Shown here piece by piece: positions 6,587 to 13,706 of a stretch of 17,073 nt of DNA. The translations under genes and the position numbers were made by a program. Numbering within the stretch: the first letter of the stretch is position 1; each line of letters opens with the position of its first letter. Source of the stretch: Solirubrobacteraceae bacterium. GTDB taxonomy: Bacteria; Actinomycetota; Thermoleophilia; Solirubrobacterales; Solirubrobacteraceae. The stretch is from positions 1 to 17,073 of the forward strand of contig JASHYF010000126.1 of assembly GCA_030043235.1 (NCBI GenBank), in the 5' to 3' direction. The notes under the pieces were generated by a model. The model ran no database searches and was not told the DNA's origin. It saw only the letters and a program-made list of their open reading frames with translations.

Positions 6587-6916
6587 GTGAGCGAGCACCC
6601 GCAGTCACGTGCCGTCGTTCCCACGCAGTCTGGCGCGAGCACGCTGCCCGAGGAGCGCCACGCGGTCATGCCGGCGGTGCAAGCGGCCGCGATGGCCGCG
6701 GGCTCCTTCGTCGCGGGGGCGGCGGTCGTCGGCCTGATCCACCGCCGCCAACGCCGTGCGGCGAGGCTCGCGCGGCGCCGGCAGCGCCGCCGCGTCACCG
6801 GCGCGAGCTCTGCCGGGGCCGCGGGCCGGGCGCCGGTCGCCGAGCTCGTCCAGATCCTCGGCACCCGCTCGCTGCTCGTGGACGTGCACCTGCTGGGCGG
6901 ACCCGACGGGCGCTGA
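6587..6916 (+). CDS. Small single-span membrane protein, conserved hypothetical
   Basis: The 109-residue protein starts at GTG, probably on a leaderless transcript. It has a polar N-terminus, one membrane segment at about residues 28-47 (VQAAAMAAGSFVAGAAVVGL), then a dense basic cluster (HRRQRRAARLARRRQRRR) that by the positive-inside rule would face the cytoplasm, and a C-terminal region AELVQILGTRSLLVDVHLLG. I recognise this arrangement as a recurring actinobacterial small protein with no assigned function. It sits 11 bp upstream of the provisional start of the AlkA-like gene, in the same direction, so the two may share a transcript. The basic cluster could bind nucleic acid or phospholipid headgroups; this is speculation. 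Confidence 0.6.
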   Translation: MSEHPQSRAVVPTQSGASTLPEERHAVMPAVQAAAMAAGSFVAGAAVVGLIHRRQRRAARLARRRQRRRVTGASSAGAAGRAPVAELVQILGTRSLLVDVHLLGGPDGR

Positions 6917-6927
6917 GGCGGCCCGCG

Positions 6928-7854
6928 CTGAGCGCTCGCGTCGAGCTTCGCGAGGGCGCCCGCGTCGAGCTGCGCGAGGAGGTCACGCCCGCGGGGCCGT
7001 TTCGACTGCCTGGCAGCGGAGGCACACGCTGGGGTGGGCGCGACGGCCTCGTGCGCCGACAGGCGGGGGTGCTCGAGCGTTTGCTGCACCACGGCGAGGA
7101 GCCGGTCGTCGTCAGGGTCGCCCAGCCCGCGCCCGAGCGGGTCGTGTTCGGTGCGCGCGCGGCGAACGAGGCTGCGGCCGCCTACGGCATCCGCCGGATG
7201 CGCTTCGCGCTCGGCGTGGACGAGGACCTGCGCCCGTTCCTCGTGCGCTTCGCCCGCGATCCGCTGATCGGGCGCTCGGTGCGACGGCGTCCGTGGCTGC
7301 GCGCGTCACGCCGGCCCGAGCCGTTCGAGGCGCTCGCTTGGGCGATCTGCGAGCAGCTGATCGAGTCCGAGCGCGCGGTCGCGATCGAGCGGCGCGTGCT
7401 CGCCACGCTGGGACGCCGCGGCATGGACTGGGACGGAGTGGAGGGCGCCCTGCGCGACCTGCCCGCGGTGGGGGTGCTTGCGGGCACCGCGCCGGCGCTG
7501 CTGCAGTCGCTCGACCTGGCCGGCGCGCGCGCGCTCGCGCTCGTGCGCGCTGCCCGCGAGGTCGCGCGCGGGCGCGTGGACCTGCACAGCCCCGATCATG
7601 AGCGCGCTTGGCGCAAGCTGCGCGCGATACCGGGCATCGGCGCGTGGACGGTGGAGATGCTCGCGCTGCACGGCCAGGGCCGGCACGACCAGCTGCCGGC
7701 CGGCGACCTGGCGCTGCTGAAGCTCGTCGGGCGCGCGCTCGGCGGCGGTGACCCGCGGGCGCGCGCGCACGAAGATCAGGTGCGCGAGTTCTTCGCCCGC
7801 TACGACGGATGGGCGGGCCTCGCCGCCGTGCACATGCTCGCCGGCGGGATGTGA
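6928..7854 (+). CDS. DNA-3-methyladenine glycosylase II-like (AlkA, HhH-GPD superfamily)
   Basis: Base-excision repair enzyme that removes alkylated purines. The C-terminal half carries the helix-hairpin-helix LRAIPGIGAWTVEMLALHG (about 231-249) and the catalytic aspartate in LPAGDLALLKL (about Asp260), aligning with PDDYLIK of E. coli AlkA. FEALAWAICEQLIESERA is the usual preceding helix. The N-terminal part (FRLPG...GVLERLLHHGEEPVVVRV) is a shortened AlkA N-domain. The start is a problem: the conserved PFRLP region needs a start upstream, but no ATG, GTG or TTG lies in frame nearby. I give CTG 6928, which has GAGG (6915-6918) nine bases upstream. GTG 7051 is the next normal choice but truncates the domain. 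A 24-bp tandem duplication (6937-6984, RVELREGA/RVELREEV) sits exactly here. The stop lies in a tandem repeat. Confidence 0.75.
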   Translation: MSARVELREGARVELREEVTPAGPFRLPGSGGTRWGGRDGLVRRQAGVLERLLHHGEEPVVVRVAQPAPERVVFGARAANEAAAAYGIRRMRFALGVDEDLRPFLVRFARDPLIGRSVRRRPWLRASRRPEPFEALAWAICEQLIESERAVAIERRVLATLGRRGMDWDGVEGALRDLPAVGVLAGTAPALLQSLDLAGARALALVRAAREVARGRVDLHSPDHERAWRKLRAIPGIGAWTVEMLALHGQGRHDQLPAGDLALLKLVGRALGGGDPRARAHEDQVREFFARYDGWAGLAAVHMLAGGM

Positions 7855-7919
7855 ATCCGGATGGCTCGCCGCGGGGGTATGAGTCTGGGTGGCTCGCCCG
7901 TGGGATGTGAATCTAGCTG
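7836..7919. repeat. Three-copy 28-bp tandem repeat across two convergent stop codons
   Basis: Units are 7836-7863, 7864-7891 and 7892-7919, each exactly 28 bp and each beginning GCTCGCC. The first and third share GGGATGTGAATC; the middle one has diverged. The first unit contains the TGA of the AlkA-like gene (7852-7854), and the third contains the stop of the IclR-like gene (7913-7915). The repeat therefore makes up the whole 58-bp intergenic gap and both gene ends. Confidence 0.8.
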
Positions 7920-8275
7920 GCGAGAGGCACGTGGTAGTGGCGCGTGCGCGGGTCCTGCTCGAGCAGGCCGGCGGCCAGCAGCGTGGACATGTAGCGGTGG
8001 GTGGTGCTGGGGCTCAGGCCGAGGCTCGCGGCGACGTCCGTGACGGCGAGCGCATCGCCGTCGCTGGGGAAGCACGCAAGCACCAGCAGGCCCAAGAGCA
8101 GCGAGCGCGACAGGCGCGGGCTGGTCGCCAGCGCCGCGTAGTTCGACGCGAGCCCCCGCTCTGCGAACCCCTGCAGGATGCTCGCGACCCCCTCCGTGTC
8201 GGTGGCGCGGCGCACGATCTGATCCACCTGCGTGCGTGTGAGCTGTATCGAGATACCGCTGGCGCTCATTGACAT
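7913..8275 (-). CDS. Small IclR-type winged-helix protein without effector domain
   Basis: A DNA-binding protein of about 120 residues. The C-terminal half is an IclR-like winged helix: SRSLLLGLLVLACFPSDGDA, then VTDVAASLGLSPSTTHRYMS (the HTH) and LLAAGLLEQDPRTRHYHVPL (the wing). A normal IclR protein has this domain at the N-terminus followed by a ~170-residue effector domain; here the HTH ends the protein. A different helical segment of about 55 residues (QLTRTQVDQIVRRATDTEGV) precedes it. I take ATG 8275; ATG 8269 and a TTG at 8290 are alternatives, and none has a clear ribosome binding site. A very strong hairpin ends 19 nt upstream. It is convergent with the AlkA-like gene. Its target is unknown; the adjacent terpene/ABC operon is one candidate. 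Confidence 0.7.
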   Translation of the reverse strand: MSMSASGISIQLTRTQVDQIVRRATDTEGVASILQGFAERGLASNYAALATSPRLSRSLLLGLLVLACFPSDGDALAVTDVAASLGLSPSTTHRYMSTLLAAGLLEQDPRTRHYHVPLAS

Positions 8276-8294
8276 TCGATCGGCGATCAAACTC

Positions 8295-8322
8295 GGGCCG
8301 GGCGCCGCTCGGCGCCCGGCCC
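8295..8322 (-). terminator. Perfect 12-bp GC hairpin just upstream of the IclR-like gene
   Basis: GGGCCGGGCGCC (8295-8306), loop GCTC, GGCGCCCGGCCC (8311-8322): a perfect stem. On the minus strand it is followed by GAGTTTGATC, a weak T-run. It may terminate transcripts arriving from the terpene operon, or control the IclR-like gene, whose start lies 19 nt beyond it. Confidence 0.55.
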
Positions 8323-8445
8323 GGTCACTGGCGAGACGAAAGCGGGATACGAGCTCGGCGCGCCATACGTGGCTCGCGCCCGAGCCAGCTCACGCCCACG
8401 AATGATCCTGCGGGCGGCACCATTCGAGCAAGGGGAAAGTCCATT

Positions 8446-8460
8446 ACTTGAGTTTCAAGT
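8446..8460. promoter_or_regulatory. Perfect dyad ACTTGA-GTT-TCAAGT, candidate operator
   Basis: Six-base inverted arms with a 3-base centre, in the most AT-rich patch of the 273-bp gap between the IclR-like and terpene synthase genes. On the minus strand it includes TTGAAA, a possible -35, but no convincing -10 follows. The rest of the gap (8323-8548) shows no gene. A 7-bp inverted repeat (8519-8525 with 8544-8550) overlaps the terpene synthase stop. Confidence 0.35.
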
Positions 8461-8548
8461 GAGATGCGCGCGCGAGATGCGCGCCACGCCAACGCATGCG
8501 CGTGAGCGGCCCGCGCGCGAGGCGCTGGTGCAGGCGAGCGCTCGCGCC

Positions 8549-9667
8549 TCACGCACGCGTGCCCAGCGTGAGCAGCCGTGCGGCGGAGCGTCGCGCCTTG
8601 AGCACCGCCATCGTCGGTGCGGACAGGGTGCCCATCGTGTCCAGCACGCTCCGCGTCACCGGCAGCGCCGCGGGCTCGAGCGTGGCCGGCGTGGACAGGT
8701 AGAAGCTGGTCATGGCCGTGAGGATCGTCTCGTGCTGTGCGCCGCGCGGGAGAAGCGCGGCGCCGCGTAAGGCGCGCGCCGCGATCACCGCCAGGCGTGC
8801 TGCAGCCTCCTCCGCGGAGGCGTAGTGGTCGGTCAGGCAGTGCTGCCCGGTGCGGTGATCGTGCTTGCGGTCGATCAGGCTGTCGAGCAGCACGTGCAGG
8901 GCGCCGATCCACGGGAAGTACGCGCGTTCGGTGGCGGCCGCCTCGCCCACGGAGAGCACCGGCTGGGCGGCCGCGGCGATCAGCGCGAGCACGGTCAGCG
9001 AGGAGGCCGCGCCGGCGGCGATCTCCCACCAGCGCAGGCCGGTGTCGGCCGGGGTGAGCGCGGCGGCCCACTCGGCGAGCGCGCAGCGCGGGTGGGCGCC
9101 CACGCCGTGGTTGAGGCTCTGGTAGACGATCATGCGCCCGGCCGACCTCAGCGCCGGCTCGAGCACCGAGGTGTGCGAGGGCAGGGCGCCGAAGGCGAAC
9201 CGGCATGTGTCGATCATGTTTCTCACATAGCCGTCGTCGCGGCTGGCGGCGGAGTGCTCGTAGTAGTCCGCGTGCTTGCCATCGGGTTCGAGTGCGGTCC
9301 GCAGCGCGAGGTGCAGCTGGCGGCCGTTGGCGACCGGGTCCGCGGCCGGCTGCTCGGCGAGCGCATCGACGTAGTCGTAGGTGGCCTGGAACGCGACGAG
9401 CGCGCGCACCACGCGCTCGCGGTGGGCGCGCGGCACGAGCACCGCGAACGCGGCCGCGCCCTCGAGATTGCCGCGCTCGCTGCTCTGCGTGAACAGCGCG
9501 AGCCGGCGCAGCGTGGGGTCGGGTATCTGGCAGGCGCGCTCACGCCAATGGCGAAGCTCGCGCCCGACGAGCGGGAACACGCCCAGCCAGTATCTGGAGG
9601 CGGCGGCGGCGAAGCCGCCGGCGAGCAAGAGACGACCAGCAACCACCAGAATAGTTTCGGTTGCCAA
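8549..9667 (-). CDS. Tetraprenyl-beta-curcumene synthase-like terpene synthase (DUF2600/YtpB)
   Basis: The 372-residue protein resembles the DUF2600 family, founded by Bacillus YtpB, which cyclises long linear prenyl diphosphates without the usual DDxxD/NSE pair. Candidate metal-binding acidic motifs are Asp98-Tyr-Val-Asp101 (ATYDYVDALAE) and Asp262 to Asp270 (LLDSLIDRKHDHRTG). Further family-like segments are YFPWIGALHVLLDSL and LRWWEIAAGAASSLTVLAL. The first 30 residues are hydrophobic (ILVVAGRLLLAGGFAAA), suggesting membrane association. The start is TTG 9667, 19 bp after the permease stop and without a clear ribosome binding site; GTG 9646 is an alternative. The substrate could be geranylgeranyl, heptaprenyl or another polyprenyl diphosphate; sequence alone does not decide. 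It is the last gene of the PadR-ABC operon. Confidence 0.8.
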   Translation of the reverse strand: MATETILVVAGRLLLAGGFAAAASRYWLGVFPLVGRELRHWRERACQIPDPTLRRLALFTQSSERGNLEGAAAFAVLVPRAHRERVVRALVAFQATYDYVDALAEQPAADPVANGRQLHLALRTALEPDGKHADYYEHSAASRDDGYVRNMIDTCRFAFGALPSHTSVLEPALRSAGRMIVYQSLNHGVGAHPRCALAEWAAALTPADTGLRWWEIAAGAASSLTVLALIAAAAQPVLSVGEAAATERAYFPWIGALHVLLDSLIDRKHDHRTGQHCLTDHYASAEEAAARLAVIAARALRGAALLPRGAQHETILTAMTSFYLSTPATLEPAALPVTRSVLDTMGTLSAPTMAVLKARRSAARLLTLGTRA

Positions 9668-9686
9668 AGTGCCGATACATAGTCAG

Positions 9687-12248
9687 CTACTCCTGGAAGC
9701 TCGCCCGCGCGGGGGCGCGCGCGGCGAGCAGGCCGGGAAGTGCGATAACCGCAAGGGCAATCGCCGCGAGCAGCGCGAGCGTGAGCAGCACTTTGCCGAG
9801 GCCCACCTCGAACGGAGCGGGGAAATCTGTCTCCAGCCTCAGCCAGCGGCTGGCGAGCGCATGGCCGTAGACGCCGCCGGCGGCGCCGATCGCGCAGCCG
9901 ATGCCCAGCACGATCGCGCTCTCCAGGAGCAGCGCGCGCCACAGCTGGCCCGTGCTGTAGCCCTGGATCTTCAGCGATGCCAGACGCGCCCGCCGCTGCC
10001 AGATGGCCGCGCTGAGCGCGGAGGCGACGGCGAGCGCCGCGGCGATCAGCAGCAGCGTGGCGATTTCGCTGAGCGCGTACAGGCCCTGTCGCGAGTCCGC
10101 GGCGTACTGCGCGCGGCGTTCGCTGAAGGTCTGCACTCCCAGGCCGGGACGCCGGCCGATCGCGCGCACGACCTCGCGCCTGCCGGCCGCTTCGCTCACT
10201 CCGGGGCGCAGCTCGACCTCCAGGGCGCTCGGCTGCGCGGTCTGCCAGTAGCGGCGGTAGTCGCGCGAGCTCAGGACCACCGCGCCGGGCGACCAGCCGA
10301 GGTTGGTCGTGATCGCGGCGACGCGCAGGCGCGCGAGGCCAGACGGCGTGGGCAGCGCGAAGGCCGCGCCCAGCGCCAGGTGGCGTTCCTTGGCGAAAGC
10401 GTCGGACACCGTCGCCCAGCCGCCGCTGTCGAGCAGCCGCGCGGCACGGGCGGCGCTGCCCTCGAGCAGCTGGCTGGCCGGCACCGGCGGCTCGTCGCCG
10501 GGAGGCCTTGCGATGATCCACAGGCGTCGCCGGCCGACGTCGAGGAAGCCTCCCTGATAGACGCGCACAGATGCGACCCCGGGTGCGCGTGCGATCGCCG
10601 CGGTGGCGCCCGCAGGGTTGAAGGCGTTGGTGGTGAGATCGTTGCCGCCGCTCGTCACCCACAGCCGCGCGGTGCCCAGGTATTCGCTGAAGTTCATGTC
10701 CAGGCCGCGCAGCAGGTCGGCTCGCGCGCCGCCGATCGCCACGCTGCCGTAGACCGCCAGAGCGGCGATCCCGGCGAGCGCCACCGAGCGTGTGGTGACC
10801 GTGCGCAGCTCGGAGACGACCACGATCAGCGAGCTGCTGGGGACGCGCTCGGCGGCCCAGTGGAGCGCGCGGGCGACGAGCGCGAACACGCCCGGAATCG
10901 CGCACAGGATGGCCAGCGCGAGCGCGGTGCCGCCGACGATCGTCAGGCCGGGGGCGAGCGCCAGCACGAGCGCGATCGCCGTGAGCGCGACGACGCCGGC
11001 GACGGCGAGCTTCACGGCGGTCCCCGGCGCGAGCACCTCGCCGCCGCCGGAGCGGTCGTGGAACACGGCATCGGTTGGCCGGTCGGCACGCAGGTCGAGC
11101 GCAGGGGACAGCGACGCGAGCAGCGTCGCGAGCACGCCGCAGGCGAGCGCCGCGAGCACGGTCGTCGCGCGCAGCGTCTGCTGGCCGCCGATCGGGAAGG
11201 CGGTGGTGAGGTAGGTGGGGATGCGGTGCAGGAAGATGTGCGAGAGCAGGGCGCCCAGCACCACGCCGACGGCGGACGCGAGCAGGCCGAGCACCGCCGC
11301 CTGGAAGATCAGCAGCACGACGATCTGGCGCCGGTCATAGCCCTGCATGCGCAGCTCGGCCACGAAGCGGCGGCGCTCGGGCACGGTGAGCAGCATCGCG
11401 TTTACCGCCAGCAGGAAGCCGATCATCACGCTGATGGCCGCGAACAGCGTGGTCGACTCGTCGTTGGGCTTGACCGCCTGCGCGAGCAGCGCCAGCTCCT
11501 CGTCGGCCGCCTCCACGTTCAGGCGCCCGGCGCCGAGTCGCTGCAGCTCGCCTCGCACGCGGCTTTCGGCACCGGGCTGAGCCGCGATGAGGATCTGCGT
11601 GATGCGTCCTTCGAGCCCCGTCAGGCGCTGGGCGCTGGGCAGCGCGGTGACCGCCACGGGGCTCGACGCGAGCGCCCCGAAGGGCGAGCTTTTGAGGACG
11701 ATCGAGACCGTGCTCGCCTGCGCCGCGCCGAGCGCGAGGACGGTCACCGGCGAGCCCGGTTCGGCCCCGATCGCGCTGGCGACGCTCGCCGGCAGGATCA
11801 GGTCCTTGCCGAAGCTGAAGTTTGCCAGCCCGAACTGGCGCGCGCCGAAGCCGCCCAGGCTCAACACCGACGAGTTCACGCCGAGCAGCTGCACGGGCTC
11901 GCGACCGTGCGGCCCGACCACGGCCACGTTCTCGCGCAGCACCGGCGCCGCCGTGCGCACCCCCGTCAGGCGAGCGCTGTCCGCGAGCAGGCGTTCGCCG
12001 AATCCGTCCTGCGAGCGCGCCGCCAGCTGCAGGTCTGCGGAGCCGACGACGTCGTGCACGAGCTGCGCGGCCGCGCCGGTGAGGCTGGCGTTGGCGACGA
12101 GCACACCCAGCACGAGCGCCACGCCCACCGCGATGCCGCTGCCGGCCAAGAGCTCCTGGATCGCGTGCGAGCGCAGCCGCACGCCGTACAGATGCGCGAG
12201 CATGCTCACGCGGACCCCCGCGATCGCGGGGTTCAACGGGTTCTTCAC
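9687..12248 (-). CDS. FtsX-like ABC permease, ten helices, two extracytoplasmic domains
   Basis: The 853-residue protein starts at GTG overlapping the ATPase stop (GTGA). Ten membrane helices are visible, at about 36-54, 267-288, 309-340, 361-382, 412-433, 436-458, 488-508, 727-747, 770-797 and 818-842. Two large loops (55-265 and 510-725) would lie outside. The two FtsX units are recognisable by their paired coupling segments LRMQGYDRRQIV (299-310) and LKIQGYSTGQLW (759-770). This matches the MacB/LolCDE class of mechanotransmission ABC systems, in the single-chain YbbP-like form, which move lipids, lipoproteins, peptides or drugs, or drive extracytoplasmic events, rather than pumping through a channel. 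The ATPase genes are upstream and the terpene synthase downstream. Confidence 0.85.
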   Translation of the reverse strand: MKNPLNPAIAGVRVSMLAHLYGVRLRSHAIQELLAGSGIAVGVALVLGVLVANASLTGAAAQLVHDVVGSADLQLAARSQDGFGERLLADSARLTGVRTAAPVLRENVAVVGPHGREPVQLLGVNSSVLSLGGFGARQFGLANFSFGKDLILPASVASAIGAEPGSPVTVLALGAAQASTVSIVLKSSPFGALASSPVAVTALPSAQRLTGLEGRITQILIAAQPGAESRVRGELQRLGAGRLNVEAADEELALLAQAVKPNDESTTLFAAISVMIGFLLAVNAMLLTVPERRRFVAELRMQGYDRRQIVVLLIFQAAVLGLLASAVGVVLGALLSHIFLHRIPTYLTTAFPIGGQQTLRATTVLAALACGVLATLLASLSPALDLRADRPTDAVFHDRSGGGEVLAPGTAVKLAVAGVVALTAIALVLALAPGLTIVGGTALALAILCAIPGVFALVARALHWAAERVPSSSLIVVVSELRTVTTRSVALAGIAALAVYGSVAIGGARADLLRGLDMNFSEYLGTARLWVTSGGNDLTTNAFNPAGATAAIARAPGVASVRVYQGGFLDVGRRRLWIIARPPGDEPPVPASQLLEGSAARAARLLDSGGWATVSDAFAKERHLALGAAFALPTPSGLARLRVAAITTNLGWSPGAVVLSSRDYRRYWQTAQPSALEVELRPGVSEAAGRREVVRAIGRRPGLGVQTFSERRAQYAADSRQGLYALSEIATLLLIAAALAVASALSAAIWQRRARLASLKIQGYSTGQLWRALLLESAIVLGIGCAIGAAGGVYGHALASRWLRLETDFPAPFEVGLGKVLLTLALLAAIALAVIALPGLLAARAPARASFQE

Positions 12249-12949
12249 GTGCAGATGGCAGCCGGCTCCGGGTCGATCCCGCCGGTCATGTGGCCGTCGC
12301 GGAGCGTATGCAGGCGGTCGGCGAACGGCACCGCGTCGCGGTCGTGTGTCACCAGCAGGCCGGGGATCGCGCGTTCGTGGCAGATGTCGCGCATGAGCGC
12401 AAGGATCTCCCGGCTGCGCTTCGAGTCGAGGTTGCCGGTGGGCTCGTCGGCGAGCAGCAGTCGCGGCTCGTTGGCGAGCGCGCGGGCGATGGCGATGCGC
12501 TGTTGCTCGCCCATCGACAGCTGCTCGGGCGTGTGCTGCGCGCGGGCGCCGAGACCCACGCGCTCCAGCCAGGGCAGCGCCCTGCGCCGGCCCTCGCGCA
12601 GCGTGCAGCCGTCACCGGTGAGCTTGATCGCGGCGTTGTCGAGGGCCGAGGTGTGTGGCATAAGGTGAAACGACTGGAACACCAAGCCCACGTCATGGCG
12701 GCGGTAGAGCGCGGCCTCGCGCTCCGACAGCTCGCTCAGCTCGCGCCCGTCGAAGCGTACAGCGCCGCTGTCGGGAGTGATGAGCGCCGCGGCCAGGAGC
12801 AGCAGCGTGGTCTTGCCCGAGCCGCTCGGCCCGTACAGCGCCACGAACTCGCCTGGATGCACGGCCAGCGACACGCCGTCGACGGCTCGCACGGTCTCGA
12901 TGTCGCTCGAGAAGTGCTTGATGACGTCGCGCAGCTCGAGCGTGCTCAC
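12245..12949 (-). CDS. ABC transporter ATPase, canonical (MacB/LolD type)
   Basis: A 234-residue ATPase with a complete set of motifs: Walker A GPSGSGKTT (40-48), Q-loop Gln92 in LVFQSFHLMPHT, signature LSMGEQQRIAIARAL (144-158), Walker B LLLADEP with Glu169, D-loop TGNLDS, and switch His202 in LLVTHD. It is closest to the LolD/MacB/YbbA type that serves FtsX-like permeases. The start at GTG 12949 overlaps the preceding stop (GTGA) and follows a GGGTGGGA ribosome binding site; longer in-frame extensions have low-complexity Arg-rich sequence typical of an antisense shadow. It probably energises the permease immediately downstream, together with the second ATPase encoded upstream. Confidence 0.9.
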   Translation of the reverse strand: MSTLELRDVIKHFSSDIETVRAVDGVSLAVHPGEFVALYGPSGSGKTTLLLLAAALITPDSGAVRFDGRELSELSEREAALYRRHDVGLVFQSFHLMPHTSALDNAAIKLTGDGCTLREGRRRALPWLERVGLGARAQHTPEQLSMGEQQRIAIARALANEPRLLLADEPTGNLDSKRSREILALMRDICHERAIPGLLVTHDRDAVPFADRLHTLRDGHMTGGIDPEPAAICT

Positions 12950-13692
12950 TGTCCCACCCGCTCCGCCGCGTGGCGCCTGCGCCCGGGCAGCGATACGACG
13001 GTGGCGCGCGACTCGGTGGAGACGAGCCCGCCGTCGGCGATCGACACGAACACGCCGAGCCCCTGCAGGGCGGTCATTTCCTCGGAGGCGACCAGCAGCG
13101 CGATCTCCCACTCCCGTGCGACGCCGCGCAGCAGCGCGTAGAAGCGATCGCGGTCGCCGAGGCTCGGCAGCAGCGCCGGTTCGTCGAGCACCAGCAGTCG
13201 CGGCTCGCGCGCGAGCGCGCGCGCGAGCAGCACGCGCGCCCGCTCGGTCAGCGACAGCGCGCCCATCGACTCCTCCGCGGACTCCGCTGCGTCGAGCAGG
13301 TGCAGCACGCGCATCGCCTTGCGGCGCGCCTCGCGCATCGTCACGCCGTCGCTTCCCAGCGACGTGGCGACGTGGTCGACGACGCTCTCGCCGGGATTGG
13401 CGCGCCAGTCGGTGGCGGACACGAACGCGATCTCCCTGCGCAGCAGGCGCCCGCGCTCGCGGCTGGACATGCGCGCGACGTCGCGGCCCTCGAAGCGGAT
13501 CGCGCCGGAGTCGGGCAACGCGATCCCGGCGGCCAGGCGCAGCAGCGTGGACTTGCCCGAACGCCGCGCGCCGTACACCCCCACGGACACGCCCGCGTCC
13601 ACGTCCAGGAAGACGTGGTCGAGCACGACGATCCTGCGCCCCCCGTCAAAGAAGCTCTTGCTGACGTTCTCGAGGGAGAGCAGCGGCGTCAT
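12946..13692 (-). CDS. ABC transporter ATPase, degenerate partner
   Basis: A 248-residue protein with an ABC fold but altered switch elements. Walker A is intact (GARRSGKST, 41-49) and Walker B is LLVLDEP with Glu171. However, the Q-loop region reads IAFVSATDWRANP with no Gln, the signature is LSLTERARVLLARAL, and the switch histidine is missing (LLVASEE, where the partner has LLVTHD). Such changes are typical of the non-hydrolysing half of an asymmetric ATPase pair. The start ATG 13692 leads directly into LLSLENVSKSF, the usual first strand; no strong ribosome binding site is visible, but it lies 14 bp after the PadR stop. Its C-terminal tail is basic (LPGRRRHAAERVGQ). It is coupled by GTGA overlap to the canonical ATPase. 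Confidence 0.85.
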   Translation of the reverse strand: MTPLLSLENVSKSFFDGGRRIVVLDHVFLDVDAGVSVGVYGARRSGKSTLLRLAAGIALPDSGAIRFEGRDVARMSSRERGRLLRREIAFVSATDWRANPGESVVDHVATSLGSDGVTMREARRKAMRVLHLLDAAESAEESMGALSLTERARVLLARALAREPRLLVLDEPALLPSLGDRDRFYALLRGVAREWEIALLVASEEMTALQGLGVFVSIADGGLVSTESRATVVSLPGRRRHAAERVGQ

Positions 13693-13706
13693 GGCGAGCG
13701 GTGACG

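Noticed and set aside
4291..7092. Long minus-strand frame spanning the GNAT gene and part of the synthase
   Set aside because: It is antisense to well-supported motifs, its sequence is compositionally biased, and it overlaps the synthase in the wrong frame.
8549..9667. Squalene/phytoene synthase
   Set aside because: The DYVDALAE and DSLIDRKHD motifs and overall pattern fit DUF2600/YtpB rather than the DXXXD pairs of squalene or phytoene synthases.
9381..12668. Very long open frame on the plus strand opposite the permease and ATPase genes
   Set aside because: Its translation is Arg/Gly/Ala/His-rich low-complexity sequence without domains. The minus strand carries clear FtsX and ABC motifs. 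In GC-rich DNA the opposite strand often stays open by chance.
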